Origin: Aliiroseovarius sp. PrR006
GTDB lineage: Bacteria; Pseudomonadota; Alphaproteobacteria; Rhodobacterales; Rhodobacteraceae
Assembly (NCBI RefSeq): GCF_010500215.1
Contig: NZ_JAAGOY010000004.1
Span: 1,671,818 to 1,735,817, forward strand
Length of the DNA: 64,000 bases
Reading direction: 5' to 3'
In this document: in pieces, positions 1-10,656 of the stretch
Layout: every line of letters starts with the position of its first letter
Numbering within the stretch: position 1 is the stretch's first letter
Program-made: the position numbers and the translations under genes
Notes under the pieces: model-generated
Told to the model about the DNA's origin: nothing
The model's database searches: none
The model's input: only the letters and a program-made list of their open reading frames with translations

Positions 1-198
1 AACATCGTCACCCGCCCCGGCGACAAAGAGGGCAGCGTCAGTTTCTGGTACTATCAAGGCGATACGTTGCTAGCTGTCGACGCGATGAATGATCCGCGCG
101 CCTATATGGTCGGCAAGCGGCTGGTCGAAGGCGGGAAGTCGCCCGACAAAGCCGCCGTGGCCGATCCGGGAACCGAGCTGAAAGCCCTTCTGGCATGA
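1..198 (+). CDS. Ferredoxin/rubredoxin reductase-type FAD oxidoreductase, C-terminal fragment
   Basis: Only the last 65 residues lie in the window; the 5' part is cut off by the window edge. The fragment reads through FWYYQGDTLLAVDAMNDP and then MVGKRLVEGGKSPD, which is the typical end of the reductase C-terminal domain found in NAD(P)H- and FAD-dependent ferredoxin or putidaredoxin-type reductases. These flavoproteins pass electrons from NAD(P)H to a small iron-sulfur protein. The stop codon overlaps the rsmD start by four bases (ATGA), so the two are probably co-transcribed. The FAD- and NAD-binding motifs are outside the window, so the family call rests on the C-terminal domain alone. Confidence 0.75.
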   Translation, partial: NIVTRPGDKEGSVSFWYYQGDTLLAVDAMNDPRAYMVGKRLVEGGKSPDKAAVADPGTELKALLA

Positions 199-755
199 GG
201 ATCATCGCTGGCCGATTTCGCGGGCTTGCGTTGGCAAGTGTCGGCAAAGGGGATGCGGGCGCACATTTGCGCCCCACCACCGACCGCGTACGTGAAAGCC
301 TGTTTTCCATGCTGACCGGCGGGCGCTTTGGCGACCCGATCGACGGTGCGCGTGTGCTTGACTTGTTTGCAGGCACCGGCGCGTTAGGGCTTGAAGCCCT
401 GTCGCGCGGGGCCGCTCATGTGACCTTGGTCGATGACGGGCGCAAATCTCTATCGCTGATCCGCGAGAACATCCAGAAATGTCGCTGCGCGGACGAAGCG
501 ACAGTGCTGAAACGCGACGCCACCCGCCTGCCCGAAGGCACGCCCCATGATCTGATCTTTCTGGACCCGCCCTATGGGAAGGGACTGGGCGAAAAGGCGC
601 TGGCGGCAGCGATCAAGTCGGGCTGGGTGGCTGATGGTGCACTGATCGTGTGGGAGGACAACGTGCCGGTAATCCCGCCTGCTGGAGTCACTCAACTGGA
701 CAGCCGCCGCTATGGCGACACGGTGATTTCGATTTGCGAGTACACAGAAACGTAG
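195..755 (+). CDS. rsmD: 16S rRNA (guanine(966)-N(2))-methyltransferase RsmD
   Basis: A 186-residue SAM-dependent methyltransferase of the usual RsmD length. It starts with MRIIAGRFRG, followed by the family signature LRPTTDRVRESLF (residues 25-37), the SAM-binding motif I DLFAGTGALGLEA (56-68) and the catalytic DPPYG motif (124-128). RsmD methylates G966 of 16S rRNA in the assembling 30S subunit. The ATG overlaps the stop codon of the preceding reductase. It converges on map, and an inverted repeat sits between the two genes. Identification is secure from motif order and length. Confidence 0.95.
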   Translation: MRIIAGRFRGLALASVGKGDAGAHLRPTTDRVRESLFSMLTGGRFGDPIDGARVLDLFAGTGALGLEALSRGAAHVTLVDDGRKSLSLIRENIQKCRCADEATVLKRDATRLPEGTPHDLIFLDPPYGKGLGEKALAAAIKSGWVADGALIVWEDNVPVIPPAGVTQLDSRRYGDTVISICEYTET

Positions 756-788
756 CAGGCACCACAGATTTAAAGAAAACTTGGAGAC

Positions 789-817
789 TAGGGGGAAACT
801 TGAAGAAGTTTCCCCTA
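789..817. terminator. Hairpin between convergent rsmD and map
   Basis: The stem AGGGG-AAACTT / AAGTTTCCCCT (about 790-816, with one bulged G) lies between the ends of two convergent genes, 35 bases after rsmD and 15 before the map stop. No clear T-tract is visible on either strand, so its efficiency as an intrinsic terminator is uncertain. Confidence 0.5.
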
Positions 818-831
818 AGTCAAATTTGCGT

Positions 832-1680
832 TCACCCCCAGGTCGGGTGGAACTTTCCAGCAGGCGACAAGGTAAAGATCTCGCACCCATCTGCGGTCAC
901 ACCGACCGAGTGTTCAAACTGCGCCGACAGCGATTTATCTCGGGTGATCGCGGTCCAGTCATCGGACAGGATCTTAGTCTCCGGGCGACCCAGATTGATC
1001 ATCGGCTCAATGGTGAAGAACATGCCTTCTTCCAGCACAGCACCCGTACCCGGACGGCCATAGTGCAGCACGTTGGGAGGCGAGTGGAACACGCGGCCCA
1101 GACCGTGACCGCAGAAATCGCGCACGACGGACATGCGCTGTGCCTCGGCGTATTTCTGGATGGCGTGACCGATGTCGCCAAAGGTGTTGCCCGGCTTGAC
1201 GGCGGCGATGCCCTCCATCAGCGCGTCATGGGTCACTTGGATCAGACGGTCCGCATAGGGTTTGACCTTGCCGACCTTGTACATGCGACTGGTGTCGCCA
1301 TACCAGCCATCGACGATCACAGTGACGTCAATGTTCAGGATGTCGCCCTCGACCAGCTCGTCATGTTTGCGACCGGTCTTGTCATTCTTCATCTTCGGCG
1401 TTTTCGAGCCGGGAATGCCGTGGCACACCACATGGTTCAGCGAGATACACGACGCGTGCTTATAGCCCTTGTAGCCGATCGTGGCCGACACGGCCCCTGC
1501 TTCGTCCACCATCGCCTCGATTGCGGCATCCAGTTCGGCGGTGGTCACACCGGGGGCGATCATCGGGGCCACGCGGTCCAGAATCTCGGCTGCCAGCTTA
1601 CCCGCTGCATGCATCCCAGCGAAATCCGCCGGGTCATAGAGGCGAATGCCTTCCTTGGTTACGCGCATCTTGTCGTCCAT
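832..1680 (-). CDS. map: Type I methionine aminopeptidase
   Basis: A 282-residue cytosolic metalloprotease that removes the initiator methionine from nascent proteins. Metal ligands expected for the family are visible: D118, D129, H192, E225 and E256, with H87 in the NHVVCHG motif and H199 in the GHGLGRVFH motif. The chain has a short insertion rich in Lys (about residues 92-107, SKTPKMKNDKTGRKHD) relative to the E. coli enzyme, which I associate with alphaproteobacterial forms. The start is the ATG preceded by an AAGGA-like ribosome binding site. Downstream of sfsA on the same strand, 35 bases apart, so they may form an operon. Confidence 0.95.
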   Translation of the reverse strand: MDDKMRVTKEGIRLYDPADFAGMHAAGKLAAEILDRVAPMIAPGVTTAELDAAIEAMVDEAGAVSATIGYKGYKHASCISLNHVVCHGIPGSKTPKMKNDKTGRKHDELVEGDILNIDVTVIVDGWYGDTSRMYKVGKVKPYADRLIQVTHDALMEGIAAVKPGNTFGDIGHAIQKYAEAQRMSVVRDFCGHGLGRVFHSPPNVLHYGRPGTGAVLEEGMFFTIEPMINLGRPETKILSDDWTAITRDKSLSAQFEHSVGVTADGCEIFTLSPAGKFHPTWG

Positions 1681-1715
1681 GGTGGTTTCCTTCTTCTGCC
1701 CCCTAGATAGGGCGT

Positions 1716-2414
1716 TCAGACCAAAGACGCCAGAGGGGCTGCGACATCGACCCCAGACGGCGAAATTGTGGTACCCAAAACGATCACCTCGACCCCCGCC
1801 GCGCGGGCCGCATCGAAGGCCTGCCCATAGGTGGGATCAATGTCCCGTGCCAGATCGAACCGGTCGCAATCCGTGCGCTGCACCAGATAGAGCATCACGG
1901 CCCGGTGGCCTTCGCCGACCATCTTCGCCAGCTCGCCCAGATGCTTGGTGCCGCGGGCGGTGACGCTGTCGGGAAACTCGGCCAGACCGGGCTGACGCGA
2001 CAGGGTGACGGATTTGACCTCAACATAGGTCAACCCGTCGCCTTCCAGCAGGAAATCAATGCGGCTTTTCTCGCCGTATTTCACCTCGGCCCGGACGCTG
2101 TGGTAGTCGCCCAACCCCGGCACGGCACGCACCTCAAGCGCGGCTTTCAGTGCACGGTTCGGAACCGAGGTGTCCACGCCGGTGAAATGCCCGTCCGGAT
2201 GTTCCACCAATCGCCAGCCGAATTTCAGCTTTTTCTTGGGATCATCGTTAGGCTCCAACCAGATTTTCGAGCCCGGCTCGGCCAGCCCCATCATGGAACC
2301 GGGATTGGCGCAGTGGGCTGTCACTTCGCGACCATCTGTTAGCAGGCAGTCGGCAAGAAAGCGTTTATAACGACGCACAAGCGTGGCGGGTATAAGAGGG
2401 CTGGGAAATTCCAT
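1716..2414 (-). CDS. sfsA: Sugar fermentation stimulation protein SfsA family
   Basis: A 232-residue SfsA homologue, full length for the family. It shows the N-terminal MEFPSPLIPATLVRRYKRF segment, the conserved AHCANPGSMMGL motif (residues 34-45), and the nuclease-like core RIDFLLEG followed by YVEVKSVTL. E. coli SfsA was described as a DNA-binding protein that affects maltose gene expression; the E-V-K core resembles PD-(D/E)XK nucleases, so nuclease activity is possible but not shown. It is divergent from the molybdopterin-binding gene and precedes map on the same strand. Confidence 0.9.
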   Translation of the reverse strand: MEFPSPLIPATLVRRYKRFLADCLLTDGREVTAHCANPGSMMGLAEPGSKIWLEPNDDPKKKLKFGWRLVEHPDGHFTGVDTSVPNRALKAALEVRAVPGLGDYHSVRAEVKYGEKSRIDFLLEGDGLTYVEVKSVTLSRQPGLAEFPDSVTARGTKHLGELAKMVGEGHRAVMLYLVQRTDCDRFDLARDIDPTYGQAFDAARAAGVEVIVLGTTISPSGVDVAAPLASLV

Positions 2415-2452
2415 ATCTCGGGCCTATACCGGAAACAGGAAAGGAACAAGCG

Positions 2453-3181
2453 ATGCCCAACCCCTCTGCCGCAATGCTGGTGATCGGAGATGAAATCCTG
2501 TCGGGCCGGACGCGGGATGCGAATATGCATCACCTTGCAGGCCGCCTGACCGAGCACGGCATTGATCTGAAAGAGGTGCGTGTGGTGTCCGACGACGCAG
2601 ACGCGATTGTCACCGCCGTGAAAGCCCTTTCCGCCGGATACGATCATGTCTTTACCTCGGGTGGGATCGGCCCGACGCATGACGACATCACCGCCGACTG
2701 TATCGCCCGTGCCTTTGATGACCATATCGACATTCGCGACGACGCCCGCGATCTGCTTGCCGCCTATTACGCCGAAAATGGGCGCGAGTTTAACGAAGCT
2801 CGCCAGCGCATGGCGCGCATCCCGGATCGGGCCACGCTGATCGACAATCCCGTCTCGATCGCGCCCGGATTTACACTGGAAAACGTGCATGTGATGGCTG
2901 GGGTTCCATCGGTCTTCACCGCCATGGTCGAAAGCGTTCTGCCCGGACTGACCGGCGGTGCGCCTTTGGTGTCCCGCACGGTGCGGATCAACCGCGGTGA
3001 AGGCGACATTGCTGGGCCTTTGGGGCAGCTTGTCCAGCAATATGCTACACTAAGCTTCGGATCCTACCCGTTCATTGAAAACGGCGCATTCGGCGTCAAC
3101 ATCGTTATTCGCGGCACGGATGTGTCCCTTTTGGAAGACGCCACCCGTTCGCTTCAAGACCAGTTCAAGGAGGCCACATGA
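2453..3181 (+). CDS. Molybdopterin-binding domain protein (CinA N-terminal/MoaB-like)
   Basis: A 242-residue protein made mainly of the MoCF_biosynth fold. The N terminus AAMLVIGDEILSGRTRDAN and the segment VFTSGGIGPTHDDIT (residues 67-81) are the molybdopterin-binding signature shared by MoaB, MogA and the N-terminal half of CinA. It lacks the C-terminal nicotinamide-nucleotide amidase domain of full CinA. The stop overlaps the next gene (ATGA). The physiological substrate cannot be read from sequence; nucleotide or molybdopterin handling are both possible. Confidence 0.85.
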   Translation: MPNPSAAMLVIGDEILSGRTRDANMHHLAGRLTEHGIDLKEVRVVSDDADAIVTAVKALSAGYDHVFTSGGIGPTHDDITADCIARAFDDHIDIRDDARDLLAAYYAENGREFNEARQRMARIPDRATLIDNPVSIAPGFTLENVHVMAGVPSVFTAMVESVLPGLTGGAPLVSRTVRINRGEGDIAGPLGQLVQQYATLSFGSYPFIENGAFGVNIVIRGTDVSLLEDATRSLQDQFKEAT

Positions 3182-3909
3182 CAACGCCCCATCTTCCCAC
3201 CGCCGAACACCTGATCGAGGTCTGTGAAGCCACTTGGCCCCCAGCCGCTACGCACCGCGTTGGCGCGTGGGTGGTGCGCGACGGCGCAGGTGGCGGCAAG
3301 CGGGTGTCCGCCGCGACCGAGAACTGGCCGACCACCGAAGCCGATCTGCCCGCCGCCGAGAAGGCCATGCGCGACATGGGTATGGACCCGCTGTTCCAGA
3401 TCCGCGCAGGCGACGAACATCTGGACGAGATGCTGGCGCAACACGGTTATGACATCGTCGACCCGGTGAACATCTGGGTCGTTCCCGTGGCTGAGCTGAC
3501 ACGCGAGCCTCTACCGCCGGTCTCGGCCTTTGCGATCTGGCCCATGCTGTCGATCATGACCGAGCTATGGGAAGAAGGCGGCATCCACGAACATCGCCGC
3601 GCTGTGATGGACCGCGCAGACTGCCCCAAGACCGCCCTTCTGGCACGCACCGATGACACGCCTGCGGGCGTTGGCTTCGTAGGCGTTCACGACGGCATCG
3701 CGATGGCCCATGCTTTGCATGTCGATTCCAAGCTACGTCGCATGGGCACCGGCCAGAACCTGCTGAAACAAGCCGCAAAATGGGCCGAAGAACAGGGTGC
3801 CGAGTTCCTGTCGCTGATCGTGACCCAAGGCAACCACGCTGCAAATCCGCTGTATGCAAATCTTGGCATGCATCTGGTTGGGCACTACCATTACCGAGTG
3901 AAACGCTAA
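3178..3909 (+). CDS. GNAT family N-acetyltransferase
   Basis: A 243-residue protein. The C-terminal half carries a GNAT acetyl-CoA-binding region: MAHALHVDSKLRRMGTGQNLLKQAAKWAEEQG (about residues 178-209) has the R-x-x-G-x-G/A-type motif A, followed by the beta-bulge region LSLIVTQGNHAANPLYANLGM, a typical N-xx-A-xx-LY-xx-LGF ending. The N-terminal half is divergent. It overlaps the upstream gene by four bases and is followed 12 bases later by the peroxidase-like gene, so it sits inside a four-gene run. The acetyl acceptor is unknown. Confidence 0.85.
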   Translation: MTTPHLPTAEHLIEVCEATWPPAATHRVGAWVVRDGAGGGKRVSAATENWPTTEADLPAAEKAMRDMGMDPLFQIRAGDEHLDEMLAQHGYDIVDPVNIWVVPVAELTREPLPPVSAFAIWPMLSIMTELWEEGGIHEHRRAVMDRADCPKTALLARTDDTPAGVGFVGVHDGIAMAHALHVDSKLRRMGTGQNLLKQAAKWAEEQGAEFLSLIVTQGNHAANPLYANLGMHLVGHYHYRVKR

Positions 3910-3921
3910 GAAGGATACAGC

Positions 3922-4497
3922 ATGGCGCGCAAAACGAACGGCATCACCGCCCTTGACCTGCCGATGGTCGACCCCCTGCCCGAAGACATCCAGAAGTACT
4001 TCAACATCTGTGATGAAAAGCTGGGAATGGTCCCGAATGTGCTGCAGGCCTATGCGTTCGATATGGCCAAGCTGCGCCCCTTCATGGACATGTATAACGA
4101 GGTGATGCTGGACGACAGCGGCCTGTCCAAACTGGAGCGCGAGATGATCGCGGTGGTCGTCAGCTCGATCAATCGGTGCTGGTATTGTCAGGTCGCTCAC
4201 GGCGCCGCCGTACGTCAACTGTCGGGAAATCCGCAACTGGGCGAGGCGATGGTGATGAACTGGCGCATGGCCGATCTGGACGCGCGTCAGACCGCAATGC
4301 TGACATTCTCTGAAAAAATCACCAAAGCGTCCTCAGAGACTGAGGAAGCAGATCGCCAAGCGCTGCGCGACGTTGGGTTCTCGGACCGGGATATCTGGGA
4401 CATCGCGGCGACGGTCGGGTTCTTCTCGATGTCAAACCGCATGGCCTCGGCCGTGGGCATGAAACCAAACGACGAATATCACGCTCAAAGCCGATGA
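3922..4497 (+). CDS. Peroxidase-related AhpD-like protein
   Basis: A 191-residue member of the carboxymuconolactone decarboxylase/AhpD superfamily, of the length of the uncharacterised peroxidase-related enzymes. The redox motif is present as RCWYCQVAHG (C-x2-C followed by H), preceded by LEREMIAVVVSSIN. In AhpD this cysteine pair supports alkylhydroperoxide reduction; the partner here is unknown. It has its own ribosome binding site (GAAGGA) and its stop overlaps the start of the OmpA-family gene (ATGA). Confidence 0.85.
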   Translation: MARKTNGITALDLPMVDPLPEDIQKYFNICDEKLGMVPNVLQAYAFDMAKLRPFMDMYNEVMLDDSGLSKLEREMIAVVVSSINRCWYCQVAHGAAVRQLSGNPQLGEAMVMNWRMADLDARQTAMLTFSEKITKASSETEEADRQALRDVGFSDRDIWDIAATVGFFSMSNRMASAVGMKPNDEYHAQSR

Positions 4498-5417
4498 TCC
4501 AACTCCGCCGCCTGTTCGCCTTTGCCTGTGTGGTCGCCACGCTGCCCTTCGGGGCGGCGGCGCTGGACCTGCCCGCGGGGGCCAGGCTTCAGGCCGAAGT
4601 TTCGGAAAATGGTCAGGTCGAGATTGCCACAAGCCGCTTTGACGGTGCGACGGTTCCGGCCATCACCGCCGCTGGCCATGTTAGCCGGCAAGCGTGGCGC
4701 GTCCCCGGCCAAACCGGCCGCAGCTATCAAATCCTGACCGCGCTGCGTGAACAGTTGCGTCAGGATGGTTATCGTGTCCTGTACCAATGTCAGGCGGTGT
4801 CCTGCGGCGGATTCGATTTCCGGTTTCAGCTGGGGCATTTTCAGTCCCCCGATATGTTCGTCGATCTGGCAGACTATCACTTCCTGAGTGCCCGCAAGGA
4901 TGACAGCTTTGCGCAAATTCTGGTCAGCCAAAGCGCGCAGGATGCGTTTTTCGAGCTAACCTTCGTGACGCCCTCGGAAGACAGCGCGCCTGTGCCGGTC
5001 ACGACCGAGGCTGCGCCGACTGCTGCGCCTCAGTCAAGCGGTCCGTTGGACGCCCAACTTCAGAGTGCTGGATATGTGGTGCTGTCCGGCCTGACCTTCG
5101 CGACCGGATCGGCAGAGCTTGCCAATGGCGACGTACCCGCGCTGTCAGAACTGGCCAATTTCCTGTCCGCCGATCCTACCCGACGGGTCGTGCTGGTGGG
5201 GCATACCGATGCCGAAGGCAGTTTAGACGGCAACGTCGCTCTGTCACGCAAGCGCGCCGCATCGGTGATGGAGCGTCTGATCAACGGCTATGGCGCGGAC
5301 GCGGGCCAGCTGTCTGCCGATGGCGTGGGCTATCTATCCCCCTTGGCCGGGAATGCCACAGCCGAGGGACGCGAATTGAACCGGCGTGTGGAAGCGGTTC
5401 TTCTGAACACGGAATAG
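4494..5417 (+). CDS. OmpA family outer-membrane/peptidoglycan-binding protein
   Basis: A 307-residue exported protein. A signal peptide covers about residues 1-23 (hydrophobic stretch ending in FGAAA). The middle region has no recognised fold, followed by a Pro/Thr/Ala-rich linker at about 165-185. The C-terminal OmpA domain starts near LTFATGSAEL and contains VLVGHTDAEGS, LSRKRAASV and the peptidoglycan-contacting ELNRRVEAVL near the end. This domain binds diaminopimelate in peptidoglycan, so the protein probably links envelope layers. It is the last gene of the run that begins at the molybdopterin-binding gene. Confidence 0.9.
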   Translation: MIQLRRLFAFACVVATLPFGAAALDLPAGARLQAEVSENGQVEIATSRFDGATVPAITAAGHVSRQAWRVPGQTGRSYQILTALREQLRQDGYRVLYQCQAVSCGGFDFRFQLGHFQSPDMFVDLADYHFLSARKDDSFAQILVSQSAQDAFFELTFVTPSEDSAPVPVTTEAAPTAAPQSSGPLDAQLQSAGYVVLSGLTFATGSAELANGDVPALSELANFLSADPTRRVVLVGHTDAEGSLDGNVALSRKRAASVMERLINGYGADAGQLSADGVGYLSPLAGNATAEGRELNRRVEAVLLNTE

Positions 5418-5428
5418 TTCACAAAAAA

Positions 5429-5449
5429 GCGGCGGGACCAGCCCGCCGC
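5429..5449 (-). terminator. Rho-independent terminator of the LysR gene
   Basis: Read on the minus strand, the stem GCGGCGGG / CCCGCCGC with a CTGGT loop is followed directly by six T residues. It lies 30 bases after the LysR-family stop codon and just after the convergent OmpA gene. Confidence 0.85.
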
Positions 5450-5478
5450 AGATACTCTTCGCTTGTACTGCTCTGCCT

Positions 5479-6384
5479 TTACCAGATGTCAGGCCCTTTG
5501 TTTGCAAAGGCCTGCACCAGAAAATCAATGAACGCGCGTACTTTAGGCTGCGTAAACCGGCCCGGAGGATACACCGCATAGATCCCCTGAATATCGGCAG
5601 GTAGGTTTGGAATGGCCTCTTCAACCAAGCCCTGCTCTAACGCGTCGGCATAGAGGAAGCTGGGCAGATAGGCGATGCCCAAGCCCGAGATCGCCGCGTT
5701 CAACAGCGACTGCCCGTCATTCACGCTCAGCCACCCAGCCGAACGCACCTGCCGCAGCTCGCCCGACGGGGCGGGGATCTTCCAGACATTGCCCGAGCTT
5801 TGGCTGGAATAATGCAGAAGCTTGTGGTTGTTCAGGTCGTCAATGCGTTGGGGACGTCCGTAACGCTCGAAATACGCGGGACTGCCGACCATTTTACGTG
5901 TGGTTTCAGCAATCTTGCGCGCGCGCAGCGAGCTGTCTTCCAGCTCGCCCACGCGGATGGCCATGTCGAACCCTTCCGAGATCAGTTCGACATACCGGTT
6001 CGCCAATTCCATGTTTACGGTGACCTCGGGGAAATCCTTCAGGAACTCGCCCAAGACTGGGCTCAGGTGATTGACGCCGAAATCTGTCGCAACCGAAATC
6101 CGCAGCATCCCTGCAGGTGCTGATTGCATGGACGTCACCAAGGCGTCCGCCTCGCCCGCGTCATTCAGAACACGACGCGCACGATCATAATACGCCAAGC
6201 CAATCTCAGTCGGGCTGACACGTCGTGTTGTTCGGTTTAGAAGCCGCGCACCCAAACGCGCCTCAAGACTGGACACATGTTTCGATACAGCCGACTTCGA
6301 AATCCCCATCTTCCTGGCGGCATCTGTGAACCCCCCTTGATCCACGACTGTTGCGAATGCCTCCATTTCGGTCAATCGATCCAT
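5479..6384 (-). CDS. LysR family transcriptional regulator
   Basis: A 301-residue LysR regulator when started at MDRLTEMEAF; an in-frame upstream ATG 15 codons earlier would add a stretch unlike the family. The N-terminal winged helix-turn-helix (about residues 1-60) contains GGFTDAARKMGISKSAVSKHVSSLEARLGARLLNRTTRRVSPTE, followed by the effector-binding domain of the type seen in the CrgA/AphB-like subgroup. No divergent target gene is present: the next gene upstream, the AEC transporter, runs in the same direction. Its regulon and ligand are unknown. Confidence 0.9.
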   Translation of the reverse strand: MDRLTEMEAFATVVDQGGFTDAARKMGISKSAVSKHVSSLEARLGARLLNRTTRRVSPTEIGLAYYDRARRVLNDAGEADALVTSMQSAPAGMLRISVATDFGVNHLSPVLGEFLKDFPEVTVNMELANRYVELISEGFDMAIRVGELEDSSLRARKIAETTRKMVGSPAYFERYGRPQRIDDLNNHKLLHYSSQSSGNVWKIPAPSGELRQVRSAGWLSVNDGQSLLNAAISGLGIAYLPSFLYADALEQGLVEEAIPNLPADIQGIYAVYPPGRFTQPKVRAFIDFLVQAFANKGPDIW

Positions 6385-6618
6385 CACACACTCTCTAAAA
6401 AATCCTCGCAGCCATATTTGTATCGCCATAAATTAGGGCAAGACTGTGAAGACCTGCCGACATTAAGGGGGTAATTCGGCTTATGTTCACGATCTGGAAA
6501 CGAGACAATTTGACAGATCTCGGGGACCTCACAACCCCAGGCTGCAGAGGTCGGAGCACCTATTCATAAGCATAACAAAACCTAAGCGAATGAAGCGCTA
6601 ACTGAACGAGCGTTCACT

Positions 6619-7539
6619 CTAACGTAAGGCAAACACAACTTCAGCGATTGTAATCCACAGCGGCAGGCTGAGGGCGGACAGCAATGTGGTTTGTGCAATC
6701 AATGTGGCCACAAGACGGCGCTCGGCCCCAAATGCGGACGCAAGCACATGCGCAGCGGACGCGGTCGGAAGCGCTGCAAACACCACCAGAACCGAGGCAA
6801 CCGCCGGTGTCAGCCCCAAGACAACGCCGCAGGCCAGCGCGAAGGCAGGCAGGGCCACCAGTTTGATCGCCGAGATCGCCGCGCTGAAGCGGTTCAGCCG
6901 CGCCAGAGCCTTCCACTCCATCGTGGCCCCAATGGACAGCAGCGCGACGGGAATGGCGGCTTTTGCCAGCAGATCAAGCGGCGCCATGATCGGCTGTGGG
7001 ATCTGGATCTTCAAAAGCCCCACACACAAGCCCGACAGGCTGGCCAGCAGAAAGGGATTCAGCGCGATCTTCAGAAGCGTCTGTTTCAGCCCCATCGCGC
7101 CACCACGGGACAACGCGCTGACCGCAAACAGATTTGCAACGGGAACCCCCATACCGACGGCCACGGCCATCTCGCCCAGACCGCCCTGCTGCAATAGCGC
7201 AACAGCCACCAGACCCAGCGCGGTGTTGAAGCGCCACGTGACCTGCCACGCACCTGCGAAATCCAGAAAACGGTCCGGCCCGATGCGGCGCGTCAGCCAG
7301 CCCAGCGCCAGCCCCATCCCCAGAATGGCCCAGACCACGGGCGCCATGGTGATGACCTGCGCAATTTCGATCGGGCGGCTCGCGGCGGCGACGAACAGAA
7401 GGGCGGGGAACAGGATCTCGAAATTCAGGCGATCCAGCCCCTGCCACGCGTTGTCCGATAGACGCCCACGAACCAGCCCGCCCAGCCCTATCAAAAGGAA
7501 GCTGGGCAGAAGTCCTAAAAAGATCGACAGGAAAAGCAT
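6619..7539 (-). CDS. AEC (auxin efflux carrier) family transporter
   Basis: A 306-residue inner-membrane protein with about ten hydrophobic segments, full length for AEC carriers. The start at MLFLSIFLGL is chosen because a strong AAGGAGG ribosome binding site lies five bases upstream; the open frame extends 48 codons further back into the fadH end. Family members export or import small organic acids such as malonate or malate; the substrate is not readable. Its start is 26 bases after the fadH stop, so the two are almost certainly one operon, and the carrier may handle a carboxylate linked to unsaturated fatty-acid breakdown. Confidence 0.85.
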   Translation of the reverse strand: MLFLSIFLGLLPSFLLIGLGGLVRGRLSDNAWQGLDRLNFEILFPALLFVAAASRPIEIAQVITMAPVVWAILGMGLALGWLTRRIGPDRFLDFAGAWQVTWRFNTALGLVAVALLQQGGLGEMAVAVGMGVPVANLFAVSALSRGGAMGLKQTLLKIALNPFLLASLSGLCVGLLKIQIPQPIMAPLDLLAKAAIPVALLSIGATMEWKALARLNRFSAAISAIKLVALPAFALACGVVLGLTPAVASVLVVFAALPTASAAHVLASAFGAERRLVATLIAQTTLLSALSLPLWITIAEVVFALR

Positions 7540-7564
7540 GGGGCCTCCTTCAAGGCCCCAGTCA

Positions 7565-9682
<2,118 letters not shown>

Positions 9683-9768
9683 TTAATTCGATCACGATGT
9701 GACACGAATGTCCCGAGAACGCCGGAGGCGTGGCAGGGTATTCGTGTCTCAATTCTAAGATCGATCAC

Positions 9769-10254
9769 TCAGAAGTCGATCACAGCCGCCAATTCCTCGA
9801 TCCGCTCGGACGAGAACACCTGCACGCCAGCCCGCGTCAAAGCTGCAGCCACTACGCCCATCCCGGCGCGTCGGACACCATCGTGATGGCCGCTATAGAT
9901 AACATCTGTGCCACAAGACGGGCTGGCTTCGGTCAACAGGGCGAATTTACATCCATGCTTTTGCGCCGTGGCCACTGCGATCTTGGCGCCATGCAGAAAT
10001 GCCTCTGTCACGTCGCCCCCATGCATATCCAGAATACGCCCCTGCCCCGACAGAACCGATACACCATCGTGACCCGGTTCGATCTCGGCGGGCAGGCGTG
10101 GGACGGACAGACCACCCAAAAGCTCGGGACAGATCGGATGCAACCAGCCTTTCTGCGCCCAACGGCTTAACCGATCATCCGTCAACGTTTTCGCCGCCCC
10201 GTCATAGCGCACTTTCTGCCCCAGCAGGCACGCACTGACGAGAATCGCGGTCAT
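9769..10254 (-). CDS. DUF523 domain protein
   Basis: A 161-residue protein with the DUF523 pattern: ILVSACLLGQKVRYDG at the N terminus, LCPELLGGL-like text (PICPELLGGLSVPR), CKFALLTEASPSCGTDVIYSG in the middle. Three conserved Cys residues (in SACLLG, ICPE and SPSCG) suggest a metal or thiol site. The family is often seen fused to or near DUF1722; here it is last of a run of four conserved unknowns. The chosen ATG overlaps the stop of the previous gene by four bases (ATGA). Function unknown. Confidence 0.85.
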   Translation of the reverse strand: MTAILVSACLLGQKVRYDGAAKTLTDDRLSRWAQKGWLHPICPELLGGLSVPRLPAEIEPGHDGVSVLSGQGRILDMHGGDVTEAFLHGAKIAVATAQKHGCKFALLTEASPSCGTDVIYSGHHDGVRRAGMGVVAAALTRAGVQVFSSERIEELAAVIDF

Positions 10255-10631
10255 CCTTCGCCGCCGTCCTGACAATGCCGGCGAAAGGCCCGTTTCAGCA
10301 TGTCGAGTTCCGAGCGCAGCAGGTCCATCTCGGCGCGGATGTCCGCCTGAAGCGGCTCGCCGGTGACAATCACGAAACTGTCCAGCGTCTGCCCGGTCAA
10401 CTTGTCCTGAATGACGAAGGTCTGGATCCCGTCGCCCAGCAGCGCGGCCGGGATCGGTACACGCACGCTGAATTGACCAGACAGGCCTTCCACCACAGCG
10501 ACCTCAACCCCCGACACAACCTGCGCCTGATGTGTCACCTCAAGCTCGGGCGCGGCATCGACATTCGCCGTCAGAACACCTTCCCAGATACCGGCGTGAA
10601 TGCGGGCTTTCTCAAGCGTCATGTCAGCCAT
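10251..10631 (-). CDS. Conserved hypothetical protein, beta-rich with C-terminal helix
   Basis: A 126-residue soluble protein I do not recognise. Residues 1-95 are beta-rich with alternating hydrophobics (IWEGVLTANVDAAPELEVTH, FSVRVPIPAALLGDG, TFVIQDKLTGQTLDSFVIV), and residues 97-120 form a charged, heptad-like helix (IRAEMDLLRSELDMLKRAF) suited to a short coiled coil. It lies 25 bases after the upstream gene and overlaps the DUF523 gene, so all three are likely one transcript. A carbohydrate-binding-like sandwich is possible but unproven. Confidence 0.7.
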   Translation of the reverse strand: MADMTLEKARIHAGIWEGVLTANVDAAPELEVTHQAQVVSGVEVAVVEGLSGQFSVRVPIPAALLGDGIQTFVIQDKLTGQTLDSFVIVTGEPLQADIRAEMDLLRSELDMLKRAFRRHCQDGGEG

Positions 10632-10656
10632 GATAGCTCCTTCTCAACAGATGCCC

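Noticed and set aside
781..1710. Open plus-strand frame opposite map
   Set aside because: Composition and position show it is the reverse reading of map.
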